Below, in pieces: positions 33,036 to 40,154 of a stretch of 64,000 nt of DNA. Both the position numbers and the translations under genes were made by a program. Below the pieces are notes generated by a model, which was given only the letters and a program-made list of their open reading frames with translations, searched no databases and was not told the DNA's origin. The stretch comes from Sphingomonas_O sp031371635. GTDB taxonomy: Bacteria; Pseudomonadota; Alphaproteobacteria; Sphingomonadales; Sphingomonadaceae. Each line of letters begins with the position of its first letter. Within the stretch, counting starts at the first letter, position 1. Location of the stretch: assembly GCA_031371635.1 (NCBI GenBank), contig JANMJZ010000008.1, positions 3,073 to 67,072 on the forward strand. Reading direction: 5' to 3'.

Positions 33036-33665
33036 CTAGCGGCCCCGGTTACTCACCAGGTCAACGGCGCTGCCGCCATCGGGCGCCGTGACGCTGGCGA
33101 CGAAGGCCGCGCCGTCTGCCGCGCGCGTGGCGCTGATCACGGTCGCCGGCCCCAGTTTTCGTTCGCTGAGGGCATAGCCTCCCGCCTTGGCGATGCGCCT
33201 GTAGATATCGGCTGCGGCCTCGGGGCCGGCCGGCGTTGAATAAGCGATAAGGCGAAGCGCGCATCCGGGCGCATCGCTGCCGCCGCCCTCCGCCACGCGT
33301 GCCTCTGGCGGCAGGGTGAGATCCTGGGACATGCGCGCGGCCCAGCCATAGCTGTAGCGCACGCCGAAATCGCATCCCCTGAATATGGCGCCCAGCAAGG
33401 GCCGCGTGCGGGCGAGCACGGTCGGTGCCGCCTCGCCCCGCAGCGGGTCGGGCACGCCAGACGGTATCATGGCCTGATAGGGCTGATCAGCCGGACGCAT
33501 GGCACCGTCATTCGACCGCCCGTCGAGCTGGGGGTCTGCCATCAGCGGATCGGCAAGTGCCGACGCAAACGCAGGATCGGCATCTGCGCTATTGGAGCGT
33601 GCCGGTGGCGACGCACCACATCCGGAGAGCAGGGCAAGGAGCAGCGCGGTTGTCAGGCGTTTCAT
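33036..33665 (-). CDS. lipoprotein of unknown function
   Basis: A 209-aa protein with a lipoprotein signal (LTTALLLALLSGCGASPP, lipobox LLSGC). The mature N-terminus is disordered and Asp/Ala-rich, then a domain with FRGCDFGVRYSYGWAARM and DAPGCALRLIAYSTP contains two Cys that could pair. It lies upstream of crcB with a 32-nt gap. No family recognised. Confidence 0.78.
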   Translation of the reverse strand: MKRLTTALLLALLSGCGASPPARSNSADADPAFASALADPLMADPQLDGRSNDGAMRPADQPYQAMIPSGVPDPLRGEAAPTVLARTRPLLGAIFRGCDFGVRYSYGWAARMSQDLTLPPEARVAEGGGSDAPGCALRLIAYSTPAGPEAAADIYRRIAKAGGYALSERKLGPATVISATRAADGAAFVASVTAPDGGSAVDLVSNRGR

Positions 33666-33712
33666 TGTCGACGCCTAGCAGAGCCGCGCAGACAATGCGC
33701 CGCTTTGTCCGC

Positions 33713-34012
33713 TTAGAGGATGTTGCAAATCTGCTCGTAGGTCAGCGGGTCGACGAACGCGATGCCGATCTGCCCCTCACGCTGCCACGCTACGCGGGCC
33801 GGCGTGCGGTCGAGGCTGGCCATGCTTACCGTCACGGGGCGGCCGGGCACCAGCTGGGCCTCCAGCTCTGCCATGAAACCATGCGCCGAGATATTCTGCA
33901 CGATGATCTGGAAACTGCGCCCGGGGCCTGCTTCCAGCGTCGCCGGCAGGCGGATGTCGGCACGCCGCGATCGGCGGTCGTCGGGTTGAGTTGCTTTGGC
34001 GTTGGTCGTCAC
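33713..34012 (-). CDS. PilZ domain protein 1
   Basis: A 99-aa single-domain protein. The c-di-GMP-binding RxxxR lies in RRSRRADIRLPATLEAG and the second motif is NISAHGFMAELE, matching (D/N)xSxxG. A short C-terminal extension ends DPLTYEQICNIL. It is not fused to an output domain, so it probably acts through a partner. Confidence 0.9.
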   Translation of the reverse strand: MTTNAKATQPDDRRSRRADIRLPATLEAGPGRSFQIIVQNISAHGFMAELEAQLVPGRPVTVSMASLDRTPARVAWQREGQIGIAFVDPLTYEQICNIL

Positions 34013-34079
34013 GAAATCGATCTCCCCATCTGATCGAAAACGCTATCTAGCGGCAATTGATGAAGAATTTCGGAATGTA

Positions 34080-35450
34080 TCAGATTTTGACGAACGATAG
34101 GGGAAGGCCGTCCCGCGGCTTGGGTATCGGCCATGCCTGCCATTCGACGCCCGACTTGGGCGCGACTTCGATACGGTGCGTACGCAGCATGTGCCACAGC
34201 AGGATCTTGACCTGCATATAGGCGAAATGCAGCCCCAGGCACATATGAGCGCCGCCGCCAAAGGGAGCCCAGGCATATTTGTGCCGGCCCCGCGACTCTT
34301 CCGGCGAAAAGCGCATCGGGTCGAACTTGTCGGGCTCGGGCCAGTGTTCCGCCATATGGTGGACGAAGTGGGTGTTGATGCCCACGAAGGTGCCCTTGGG
34401 AAACTTGTGCCCCCGGAACTCGAAATCCTTGATGGCGCGCCTTGGGATGGACGGGACGGGCGGCATCATCCGCATCGATTCCTTGAACGCATAATCGGTC
34501 AGCACAAGGTCGTTCAGCCGGTCATAGGGCAGGTCGTCGCCATTGACTCCCAGCCCAAGCATTTCCTCGCGCAGCTTGTCCTGCCACTGGGGATTGCGGC
34601 CGAGGAGCATCATCAGCGATGTCGCCGACGACGTGATCGTGTCGTGTGCCGCCATCATCAGGAAATTCATGTGATCGACGATTTCGTCGACCGTCAGCTG
34701 CGAGCCGTCTTCGTGGGTGGCGCGGCAGATTTGCGAGAACATGTCGTCGCCGTTGCCGGCGCGGCGCTTGGGCACTTCGGCACCGAAATAGCCGACCAGG
34801 AATTTGCGCCCGGCAACGCCGCGCCCCATGGCCGTGCCGGGGATCGGCGCACGGATGACGGCGATCGAGGCCTGAACCATGTCGACGAACGCCTGGTTGA
34901 TCTTCGACGCCTCCGGCCCGAACGGAATGCCCAGGAACGACGTTGCCGCCAGGTCGAGCGTCAGTTCCTTGATCGCGGGGTAAAAGGGGAAATCCTTGCC
35001 CGACCATTGCGCTACGCGTGCCCGGATGCCTTCGTTGAGCGCCTCGGCATAAAGCTTCATCGGTTCCGGCTTGAACGCGACCGATAGCGTCCGGCGATGG
35101 ACGCGATGTTTTTCGAAATCCATCAGCATCAGTCCGCGCGGAAACAGCAGGTTGAGCATCGGGCCCCAGCCCTGTTCGGATGAAAAGACCTTCTCGCGAT
35201 CGAACAGCACCAGCTCATTGGCGTCGGGGCCCAGCAGGGTGACGTTGCGCCCGCCAAAGCTCTTGTGCCGATACACCGGACCGTACTTGGCATGCATCTC
35301 CCGCACATAGCCCGGAGGGTCGGCCAGCAGCTTCAGCGTCGTGCCAAGGATCGGCATCCAGCCGTCTTCGCCAGGGATATGATCCAGGCTTTTTGCCGGT
35401 TGAAGGGGCAGCCAGTGCGGATTCGCCTCAAACCTGTCAGCGCGTGCCAT
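34080..35450 (-). CDS. cytochrome P450
   Basis: A 456-aa soluble P450. The heme-thiolate loop is FGGGAHMCLGLHFAYMQVK, the K-helix ExxR is in FKESMRMMPPVPSIPRR, and the I-helix reads LMMAAHDTITSSATS, where the second Thr of the usual AGxDTT is replaced by Ile. The N-terminus PLQPAKSLDHIPGEDGWMPILG with no membrane anchor is typical of bacterial P450s related to the CYP120/CYP26-like group; that placement is uncertain. It begins after AGGGGCAGGG and is divergent from PilZ protein 2. No ferredoxin partner is nearby. Confidence 0.92.
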   Translation of the reverse strand: MARADRFEANPHWLPLQPAKSLDHIPGEDGWMPILGTTLKLLADPPGYVREMHAKYGPVYRHKSFGGRNVTLLGPDANELVLFDREKVFSSEQGWGPMLNLLFPRGLMLMDFEKHRVHRRTLSVAFKPEPMKLYAEALNEGIRARVAQWSGKDFPFYPAIKELTLDLAATSFLGIPFGPEASKINQAFVDMVQASIAVIRAPIPGTAMGRGVAGRKFLVGYFGAEVPKRRAGNGDDMFSQICRATHEDGSQLTVDEIVDHMNFLMMAAHDTITSSATSLMMLLGRNPQWQDKLREEMLGLGVNGDDLPYDRLNDLVLTDYAFKESMRMMPPVPSIPRRAIKDFEFRGHKFPKGTFVGINTHFVHHMAEHWPEPDKFDPMRFSPEESRGRHKYAWAPFGGGAHMCLGLHFAYMQVKILLWHMLRTHRIEVAPKSGVEWQAWPIPKPRDGLPLSFVKI

Positions 35451-35490
35451 ATCCCTGCCCCTTACTTACATCGATATAAATAGGAGGTCT

Positions 35491-35541
35491 GTGGGCCGAA
35501 GCAATCACTATCGCTGGCGTGCGCCGCAGAGTTGTTTATGA
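35491..35541 (+). other. possible 16-codon leader ORF with perfect Shine-Dalgarno
   Basis: AGGAGG at 35482-35487 is followed 3 nt later by GTG and a short frame of 16 codons (GRSNHYRWRAPQSCL after the start) ending in TGA at 35541. That is 7 nt before the ATG at 35549 of PilZ protein 2, which has no ribosome site of its own. The leader could couple translation into pilZ. It may equally be chance. Confidence 0.25.
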
Positions 35542-35548
35542 CATCGGC

Positions 35549-35863
35549 ATGCGCGTGCCATCTCCCCCCTCGCTCGAAGGCCGTCGTGCGCTCCGCAAGC
35601 TGGTGAACATTCAGGCGCATTTGCGCGAACATGGCGGGTCCCGCCTTGACGTCGAGGTTCAGGACCTTTCGCGCACGGGCTTTCGCATCGATTGCGTTTA
35701 CAACGTGGCCGAAGGGGCACGGGTCTATCTGACAATTCCCACTTTTTCGGCCATGGAGGCAATCGTTGCCTGGCGCGACAAATCGGGGTTCGGCTGCAAG
35801 TTCATCCAGCCTTTGCATCCCGCCGTCTTCGACATGATCGCCCGGCGCCATTCTGAAGTCTAG
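35549..35863 (+). CDS. PilZ domain protein 2
   Basis: A ~104-aa single-domain PilZ protein. RRALRKLVNIQAHL holds RxxxR, and VQDLSRTGFRIDCVYNV holds DxSxxG. The C-terminal half, ARVYLTIPTFSAMEAIVAWR, then PLHPAVFDMI, is closely matched by PilZ protein 3, so the two are paralogues. The start is unclear: ATG 35549 is preferred for alignment with protein 3; an in-frame GTG lies at 35519. Confidence 0.88.
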   Translation: MRVPSPPSLEGRRALRKLVNIQAHLREHGGSRLDVEVQDLSRTGFRIDCVYNVAEGARVYLTIPTFSAMEAIVAWRDKSGFGCKFIQPLHPAVFDMIARRHSEV

Positions 35864-35885
35864 CGCACCGGGCCAGCACGAGTCC

Positions 35886-36284
35886 GTGCGGACTGCGGCG
35901 CGAATCGTTCTTGCGCTGGCTTATCTCATCGCGGGCGTCGCCCATGTCGCCGCGCCCAGCGGCTTCGTCCGGATCACGCCTGCCTGGGTCCCGTTTCCGC
36001 ATCAGGTCGTGGTCGCGACGGGAGCGTGCGAGGTCGCAGGGGCGCTGGCGCTGCTGTTTGTGCCCTCGCTGCGTCGCGCGGCGGGGATTGCCTTTGCGGC
36101 CTATGCGATCTGTGTATTCCCCGCGAACATCAACCACGCGATCAATAATGTCGCATTGGGCGGGACGACCCTGAGCTGGTGGTATCACGGCCCGCGTCTG
36201 GCGCTGCAGCCGGTCATCGTCTGGTGGGCGCTCTGGGCGTCCGGGCTCATCGACTGGCCGTTTCACCGTCGGCAGCGCCACTGA
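35886..36284 (+). CDS. DoxX-like membrane protein
   Basis: A 132-aa protein with four hydrophobic segments. The first has ARIVLALAYLIAGVAHVAAP; ACEVAGALALLFVPSLRRAAG and FAAYAICVFPANINHAINNV follow, as in DoxX/DoxD-like proteins of the DUF417/DoxX_2 kind. The start is GTG at 35886, 22 nt after PilZ 2. Function is unknown. Confidence 0.82.
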   Translation: MRTAARIVLALAYLIAGVAHVAAPSGFVRITPAWVPFPHQVVVATGACEVAGALALLFVPSLRRAAGIAFAAYAICVFPANINHAINNVALGGTTLSWWYHGPRLALQPVIVWWALWASGLIDWPFHRRQRH

Positions 36285-36337
36285 GCGGTCGGCGGTGACG
36301 AGGCTCTTGCCCCGCCACCGCGCCGCCTGTTGGTAAA

Positions 36338-36592
36338 TCAGCCGATGTGCTTGCTGACCGCAGCGGTCATCTTGAACATCGAGATAGGCGCCGTTCCGAT
36401 AACCTTGCCGAGCGTCGCATCGGGATTGATTGTGCGCTTGTCCTTGGCGTCCTGCAGATCATGCTTCTTGATATATTCCCAGACCTTCGACGTGATCTGG
36501 CTGCGGGGCATCGGCCCCTGGCCGGTGATCGTGGCGAGATCGGCCGAAACCTTTACGGGCGTCATCAGCGCATTTGGTTTCTTGTCAGCCAT
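36338..36592 (-). CDS. SWIB/MDM2 domain protein
   Basis: An 84-aa protein that is one SWIB fold: LATITGQGPMPRSQITSKVW, IKKHDLQDAKDKRTINPDAT and LGKVIGTAPISMFKMTAAVS. In bacteria such free-standing SWIB proteins are found near or fused to topoisomerase I and are common in Chlamydia and alphaproteobacteria. The role is probably chromatin-like or DNA-associated; unproven. Confidence 0.93.
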   Translation of the reverse strand: MADKKPNALMTPVKVSADLATITGQGPMPRSQITSKVWEYIKKHDLQDAKDKRTINPDATLGKVIGTAPISMFKMTAAVSKHIG

Positions 36593-36788
36593 GTGTTCTT
36601 CCTCCCTTACGAACTTTTCGCTAGAATACAGTCAGGCACGGCGCCTGAGTAACCATGCTGGCGCACTCGTAGTGCGAATACAAGACGTTGGCGATACCCC
36701 TGCGCCCCGGGACGGAATTAGGCGACCGAGAGACCAACTCGCCAACGTGCTGTGAATGCCCTACAGCCGAGCGCAGAGGAGAAGCCGG

Positions 36789-36914
36789 ATGGCCAAAAGC
36801 CAGAAGAAATCGAACAAGGAAGTCCGCAAACCGAAGGCCGAAAAGCCGCCGAAAACAAATGCTTCCAATCCGTCGAGCAAGACCGGCGGTTCGGGTCTCG
36901 TGACGATCAAGTAA
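36789..36914 (+). CDS. 41-aa Lys-rich microprotein
   Basis: An ATG after GAGGAG opens a 41-codon gene ending TAA at 36914. The protein begins MAKSQKKSNKEVRKPKAEK and ends TGGSGLVTIK; it is strongly basic and disordered. I recall similarly short 'MAKSxxKSNREVRKPK' proteins as widespread unnamed genes in alphaproteobacteria. It sits 15 nt ahead of the PhnA-like gene. Function unknown. Confidence 0.72.
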   Translation: MAKSQKKSNKEVRKPKAEKPPKTNASNPSSKTGGSGLVTIK

Positions 36915-36929
36915 AGGACAGGTGGGGGC

Positions 36930-37229
36930 ATGTCCGACGAAGAATATGTTTACGACGAACTGAGCGGGGAATGGGTACCCGCCAGTGAAATCGCCACGGC
37001 GACCGCTGGCGACACCGTCGAGGTGCGCGATGCCGTGGGTAACCTGCTCGCCGATGGCGACCAGGTGACGCTGATCAAGGACCTGACCGTCAAGGGCGCG
37101 GGGCAGACGCTGAAGCGCGGCACGCTGATCAAGTCGATCCGGCTGACGGGCGACGCGCAGGAAATCGACTGCCGTTACGAGGGCATCAAGGGCCTTGTCC
37201 TGCGTGCCGAATTCGTGCGCAAGCGTTGA
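36930..37229 (+). CDS. PhnA/YjdM C-terminal domain protein
   Basis: A 99-aa protein whose second half matches the PhnA domain: LLADGDQVTLIKDLTVKGAG, LKRGTLIKSIRLTGDAQEID, and CRYEGIKGLVLRAEFVRK. The zinc-ribbon N-terminus of classical YjdM (two CxxC) is absent and replaced by DEEYVYDELSGEWVPASEI. The 'alkylphosphonate utilisation' name is historical and should not be read as function. Its stop overlaps the next start. Confidence 0.85.
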   Translation: MSDEEYVYDELSGEWVPASEIATATAGDTVEVRDAVGNLLADGDQVTLIKDLTVKGAGQTLKRGTLIKSIRLTGDAQEIDCRYEGIKGLVLRAEFVRKR

Positions 37230-37819
37230 GCGGCGTCGGGCCGGCCGACGAAGCGCCAGGCATTGCCGCCCGTGCCGTGCGCCGGCTCCTGATCGCGCTC
37301 TACCGATACGGGAAATGGACGTCGGTCGGGACCGTGCCGGAGCCGCAGCGCTTCGTCCTGATTGCGGTCCCCCATACCAGTAACTGGGACTTCCCCAATT
37401 TTCTCGGCGTGACCCATGCGCTCGGCATCCGCACCCATTTCATGGCCAAGGCATCGCTGTTCCGCTGGCCGATGGGCGGCTTCATGCGGCAGGTCGGCGG
37501 TGTCCGGCTCGACCGTGCCAAGGCCCGCGACACCGTCCAGCAGATGGTCGACGAATTCGCCAGGCGCGATGCGTTCGTGCTGACGATCGCGCCCGAGGGG
37601 ACGCGCGGTGCCGTGACCAAATGGCGCACGGGCTTCTACCAGATCGCGCTCAACGCGAACGTGCCGATCGTTTGCGGCTTCATGGACTATTCGACCCGAA
37701 CTTCAGGGTTGGGCCCCGTCATCGTTCCGACGGGCGATTATGAAGCGGACATGGCGCCGGCTCTGGCGTTTTACCGTGATATCCAGGGCAAACATCCGGC
37801 CCGGCACAACCCGGCCTGA
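37226..37819 (+). CDS. PlsC-like acyltransferase
   Basis: A 197-aa lysophospholipid acyltransferase family protein. The catalytic HxxxxD is VPHTSNWDFPNFLG, motif II KASLFRWPMGGFMR, motif III TIAPEGTRGAVTKWRTGFYQ with EGTR, and a later NVPIVCGF. It starts at TTG with a 4-nt overlap to the upstream stop. No long membrane anchor is seen. The acceptor is probably a lysolipid; unknown. Confidence 0.9.
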   Translation: MSGVGPADEAPGIAARAVRRLLIALYRYGKWTSVGTVPEPQRFVLIAVPHTSNWDFPNFLGVTHALGIRTHFMAKASLFRWPMGGFMRQVGGVRLDRAKARDTVQQMVDEFARRDAFVLTIAPEGTRGAVTKWRTGFYQIALNANVPIVCGFMDYSTRTSGLGPVIVPTGDYEADMAPALAFYRDIQGKHPARHNPA

Positions 37820-37823
37820 AGCC

Positions 37824-38309
37824 ATGGACGAAGCACTCTCGCTCATCGAGTTTTCTGACGATCTCGCCGCCGAGTTCAAGCGGATCAATGCCGAATGGAT
37901 CGACGCCATGTTCGTCATGGAGGCGACCGACCGCGATGTGCTCGACAATCCCCGCGCCCGCATCGTCGACACCGGTGGCGCCATCCTGTTTGTCGCGGTC
38001 GACGGGATCGGTATCGTGGGGACCTGTGCCCTCAGGAAGACCGGCCCGGACGCCTTCGAACTGACCAAGATGGGCGTTACCGCCGCCGCCCGGGGACGCA
38101 AGGCGGGCGAATTCCTGCTTGCCCGGGCCATCGACCGGGCAAAGGCAATGGGCGCGTGCGAGCTTTATCTGCTGACCAGCCAAAAATGCGAAGCGGCGAT
38201 CCATCTTTATGAAAAGCTTGGCTTCGTTCACGACGCCGGGGTCATGGCGCGCTATGGCGCGACCTACCAGCGATGCGATGTCGCGATGGACTACCCGCTC
38301 GTCGGCTGA
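37824..38309 (+). CDS. GNAT family N-acetyltransferase
   Basis: A 161-aa GCN5-type fold. The acetyl-CoA pyrophosphate loop region is KMGVTAAARGRKAGEFLLAR (Q/RxxGxG/A-like), followed by CELYLLTSQKCEAAIHLYEK and LGFVHDAG. The ATG at 37824 comes 4 nt after the acyltransferase stop; the frame is open upstream. The last 19 nt overlap the convergent SRAP gene. The substrate is unknown. Confidence 0.88.
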   Translation: MDEALSLIEFSDDLAAEFKRINAEWIDAMFVMEATDRDVLDNPRARIVDTGGAILFVAVDGIGIVGTCALRKTGPDAFELTKMGVTAAARGRKAGEFLLARAIDRAKAMGACELYLLTSQKCEAAIHLYEKLGFVHDAGVMARYGATYQRCDVAMDYPLVG

Positions 38310-38902
38310 ACCTGAGCCGCAGGCGCGCGGCTTTCCGCCATCAACTGCGATGGAAACGGTTCGACAAGGGCTCGCGCCGCTGCCCAGTCCGCGTTCAGCC
38401 AGCGGTCGTAGTCCCAGGGGTTGAGGATCACAGGCATCGCCTTGGGGTGGACGGCGCCGACCATAGGGTTCGGCTCGCAGGTCAGGAAGGCAAAACTCGC
38501 CACCTCGCTGTCGCGCCAGATCCCGGCAAAGGCAAAGACCGGTTCGGACGGCACCGAGAACCAGTGTTGCGTCCGCGCGCCTTTGGTCCCGCCCCATTCC
38601 ATGAAGCTGGTAACGGGCACCAGGCAGCGAAAGCCGGTATGGCGCAGGGTGCCGACCCAGAACGGCGAATCGAGGTTGCGGACATTATGGACGGGCCGGC
38701 CGCCCTCGGCTGCAATCTTGGGTGGTGGCGGTACGCCCCATACTCGCGGCACAAGGATTCGACCTTCACGACCTTGCACCACCACGGGGGCGAACTTGCC
38801 CGGCGCAACGTAATTCGGCTGCCACGGATCCGGGCCGGGATCGGCGTCGAACACGGCGGCGATCTGGTTAGCGGGAGCGTCGAGGCGGTAGAGCAGGCAC
38901 AT
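38291..38902 (-). CDS. SOS response-associated peptidase (SRAP, YedK-like)
   Basis: A 203-aa SRAP protein, of the family that forms a DNA-protein crosslink with abasic sites in single-stranded DNA. The catalytic Cys2 follows the initiator Met (MCLLYRL), PNYVAPGKFAPVVV has the conserved Asn, LVPVTSFMEWGGTK the Glu, and VHPKAMPVIL the His. All four active residues are present. No SOS box was identified upstream. Confidence 0.93.
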   Translation of the reverse strand: MCLLYRLDAPANQIAAVFDADPGPDPWQPNYVAPGKFAPVVVQGREGRILVPRVWGVPPPPKIAAEGGRPVHNVRNLDSPFWVGTLRHTGFRCLVPVTSFMEWGGTKGARTQHWFSVPSEPVFAFAGIWRDSEVASFAFLTCEPNPMVGAVHPKAMPVILNPWDYDRWLNADWAAARALVEPFPSQLMAESRAPAAQVQPTSG

Positions 38903-39027
38903 ACCGCCACCTGCGGCTCAACGCGGACGAAGGTCAAGCGCATCCAGTCAGGCAAAAATCCCGCCAATACGATACCGTAATGCCCCGGTAATCGGCGCAA
39001 AAAAACCTCATACAATTGCGTTCGTTC

Positions 39028-39033
39028 TATAAT
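39028..39033 (+). promoter_or_regulatory. candidate -10 box of a leaderless transcript
   Basis: A consensus TATAAT ends 6 nt before the GTG of PilZ protein 3 (39040). Transcription would begin at or near that G, giving a leaderless mRNA. No good -35 hexamer is apparent at the expected distance, so this is tentative. Confidence 0.35.
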
Positions 39034-39039
39034 TAGGGG

Positions 39040-39363
39040 GTGTTGCAGACTGAAGTCTCATCGGCGGCCGTTGCCCCCATCGAAGCCCGCGCTTCGGAAC
39101 GTCGGCGCGTGGCCATTCGGGCGCTCGTGCGAGAAGCCGGGTCTTTTCGTGTCGACATCGACGTGATCGATCTTTCCGCCAGCGGCTTTCGCTTTGAAAG
39201 TGTTTATGATTTCGCGATTGGCGCCCGCGTCTTCCTGTCCGTGCCGACTCTGGCGGCCATGGAAGCCGTGATCGCCTGGCGAAAGGGGTCTGCCTTTGGT
39301 GCCCGACTGCTCCGCCCGTTGCACCAGTCGGTTTTCGAAATGCTTGCCGAACGCTACGGGTAG
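39040..39363 (+). CDS. PilZ domain protein 3
   Basis: A 107-aa single-domain PilZ protein. RRRVAIRALVREAG provides RxxxR, and VIDLSASGFRFESVYDF provides DxSxxG. GARVFLSVPTLAAMEAVIAW and PLHQSVFEMLAERYG align with the C-terminal half of PilZ protein 2. The GTG at 39040 lies within a G-run after TATAAT; no spaced ribosome site exists, so a leaderless start is possible. Confidence 0.88.
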   Translation: MLQTEVSSAAVAPIEARASERRRVAIRALVREAGSFRVDIDVIDLSASGFRFESVYDFAIGARVFLSVPTLAAMEAVIAWRKGSAFGARLLRPLHQSVFEMLAERYG

Positions 39364-39402
39364 AGCCCGAACTAGGTGCGCCTTGCCGTCAGGCACAACC
39401 CC

Positions 39403-39549
39403 CTAACGCTTGAAAACAGGCAGTGCCCGCGTGCTAAGCGCCGCAAAGCGTCGGGGCGCAAACAGCGCGAGCTTGCGTGTCCAAGCCAAATCCGGGTCGG
39501 CGGGGTGGGTGCCCAGCAGATATTCGCCCGACGATATTTTGCGGATCAT
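39403..39549 (-). CDS. divergent 48-aa 'KISSGEY' microprotein
   Basis: From ATG 39549 the frame reads MIRKISSGEYLLGTH, then a basic stretch and the terminus STRALPVFKR. It resembles a family of ~50-aa proteins I recall as 'MIRKISSGEYRLYSRK...LGTFxSRxAAxxHExxVQYFKR', and the spacing matches to the end. The middle is poorly conserved and no Shine-Dalgarno is visible, so it may be a decaying copy. Confidence 0.4.
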   Translation of the reverse strand: MIRKISSGEYLLGTHPADPDLAWTRKLALFAPRRFAALSTRALPVFKR

Positions 39550-39589
39550 GCGCGAAGAACGCTGATCGGCTGCTGCGGTTTCGCGCGTG

Positions 39590-40108
39590 TCAGCTAAAAA
39601 GCCATTGCCCGAGCAATCGATTGAACGGAAATGTAAAAAATCCCGCAATCAACAGCGCGCCCGTCACCATCGCACGTACCGATCGGCGGTGGCGCTTCAC
39701 ATTGTGCGTTCGCGCGCTCCACGCGAGGATCGGCACCTGGATCAGCGTCCACACCGACAGGATGTGAATGATGCTGAACCCGCCACGGTTCACGTTGCGC
39801 ACGAACAGGCTGAGGAGCGCCGTGGCAATCATCGCGCCGACCCAGATCCAGCCGAGCTGGCGGTGGGCCGGCGTGCCACGCGGGCGCAGCAGCATTACCG
39901 GGGTCAGGGCAACGGCAACCATGATCGTCAACAGGTGCGGCCAGATCAGCACCGGTACGGCCGCCCACTGCGCCCGCCCTCGCAGGATCGCCGCCACGAC
40001 GCACGCCAGCAGGGCCAGTGCCGCGGCAGACAGAAGCTTTTCATAGGTGTCGGGTGCCAGCGATCTGGCATAGGGTGTCCGGGCTCGGGCATCGCTGACA
40101 CTGGCCAC
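39590..40108 (-). CDS. DUF2306 family membrane protein
   Basis: A 172-aa protein with four hydrophobic segments. RPRGTPAHRQLGWIWVGAMI and the later FSIIHILSVWTLIQVPILAW have the His residues and layout of DUF2306/YozB-like proteins. The N-terminal ~25 residues are cytosolic and basic. Function unknown. It is divergent from the DUF885 gene. Confidence 0.8.
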   Translation of the reverse strand: MASVSDARARTPYARSLAPDTYEKLLSAAALALLACVVAAILRGRAQWAAVPVLIWPHLLTIMVAVALTPVMLLRPRGTPAHRQLGWIWVGAMIATALLSLFVRNVNRGGFSIIHILSVWTLIQVPILAWSARTHNVKRHRRSVRAMVTGALLIAGFFTFPFNRLLGQWLFS

Positions 40109-40154
40109 CTTATTTCCCCCTTTATTCGCACGGACTTTGGGCTAGCGTGCGCGG

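Noticed and set aside
32629..33100. Fluoride riboswitch upstream of crcB.
   Set aside because: The short spacer to the upstream lipoprotein gene lacks a recognisable crcB-motif pseudoknot.
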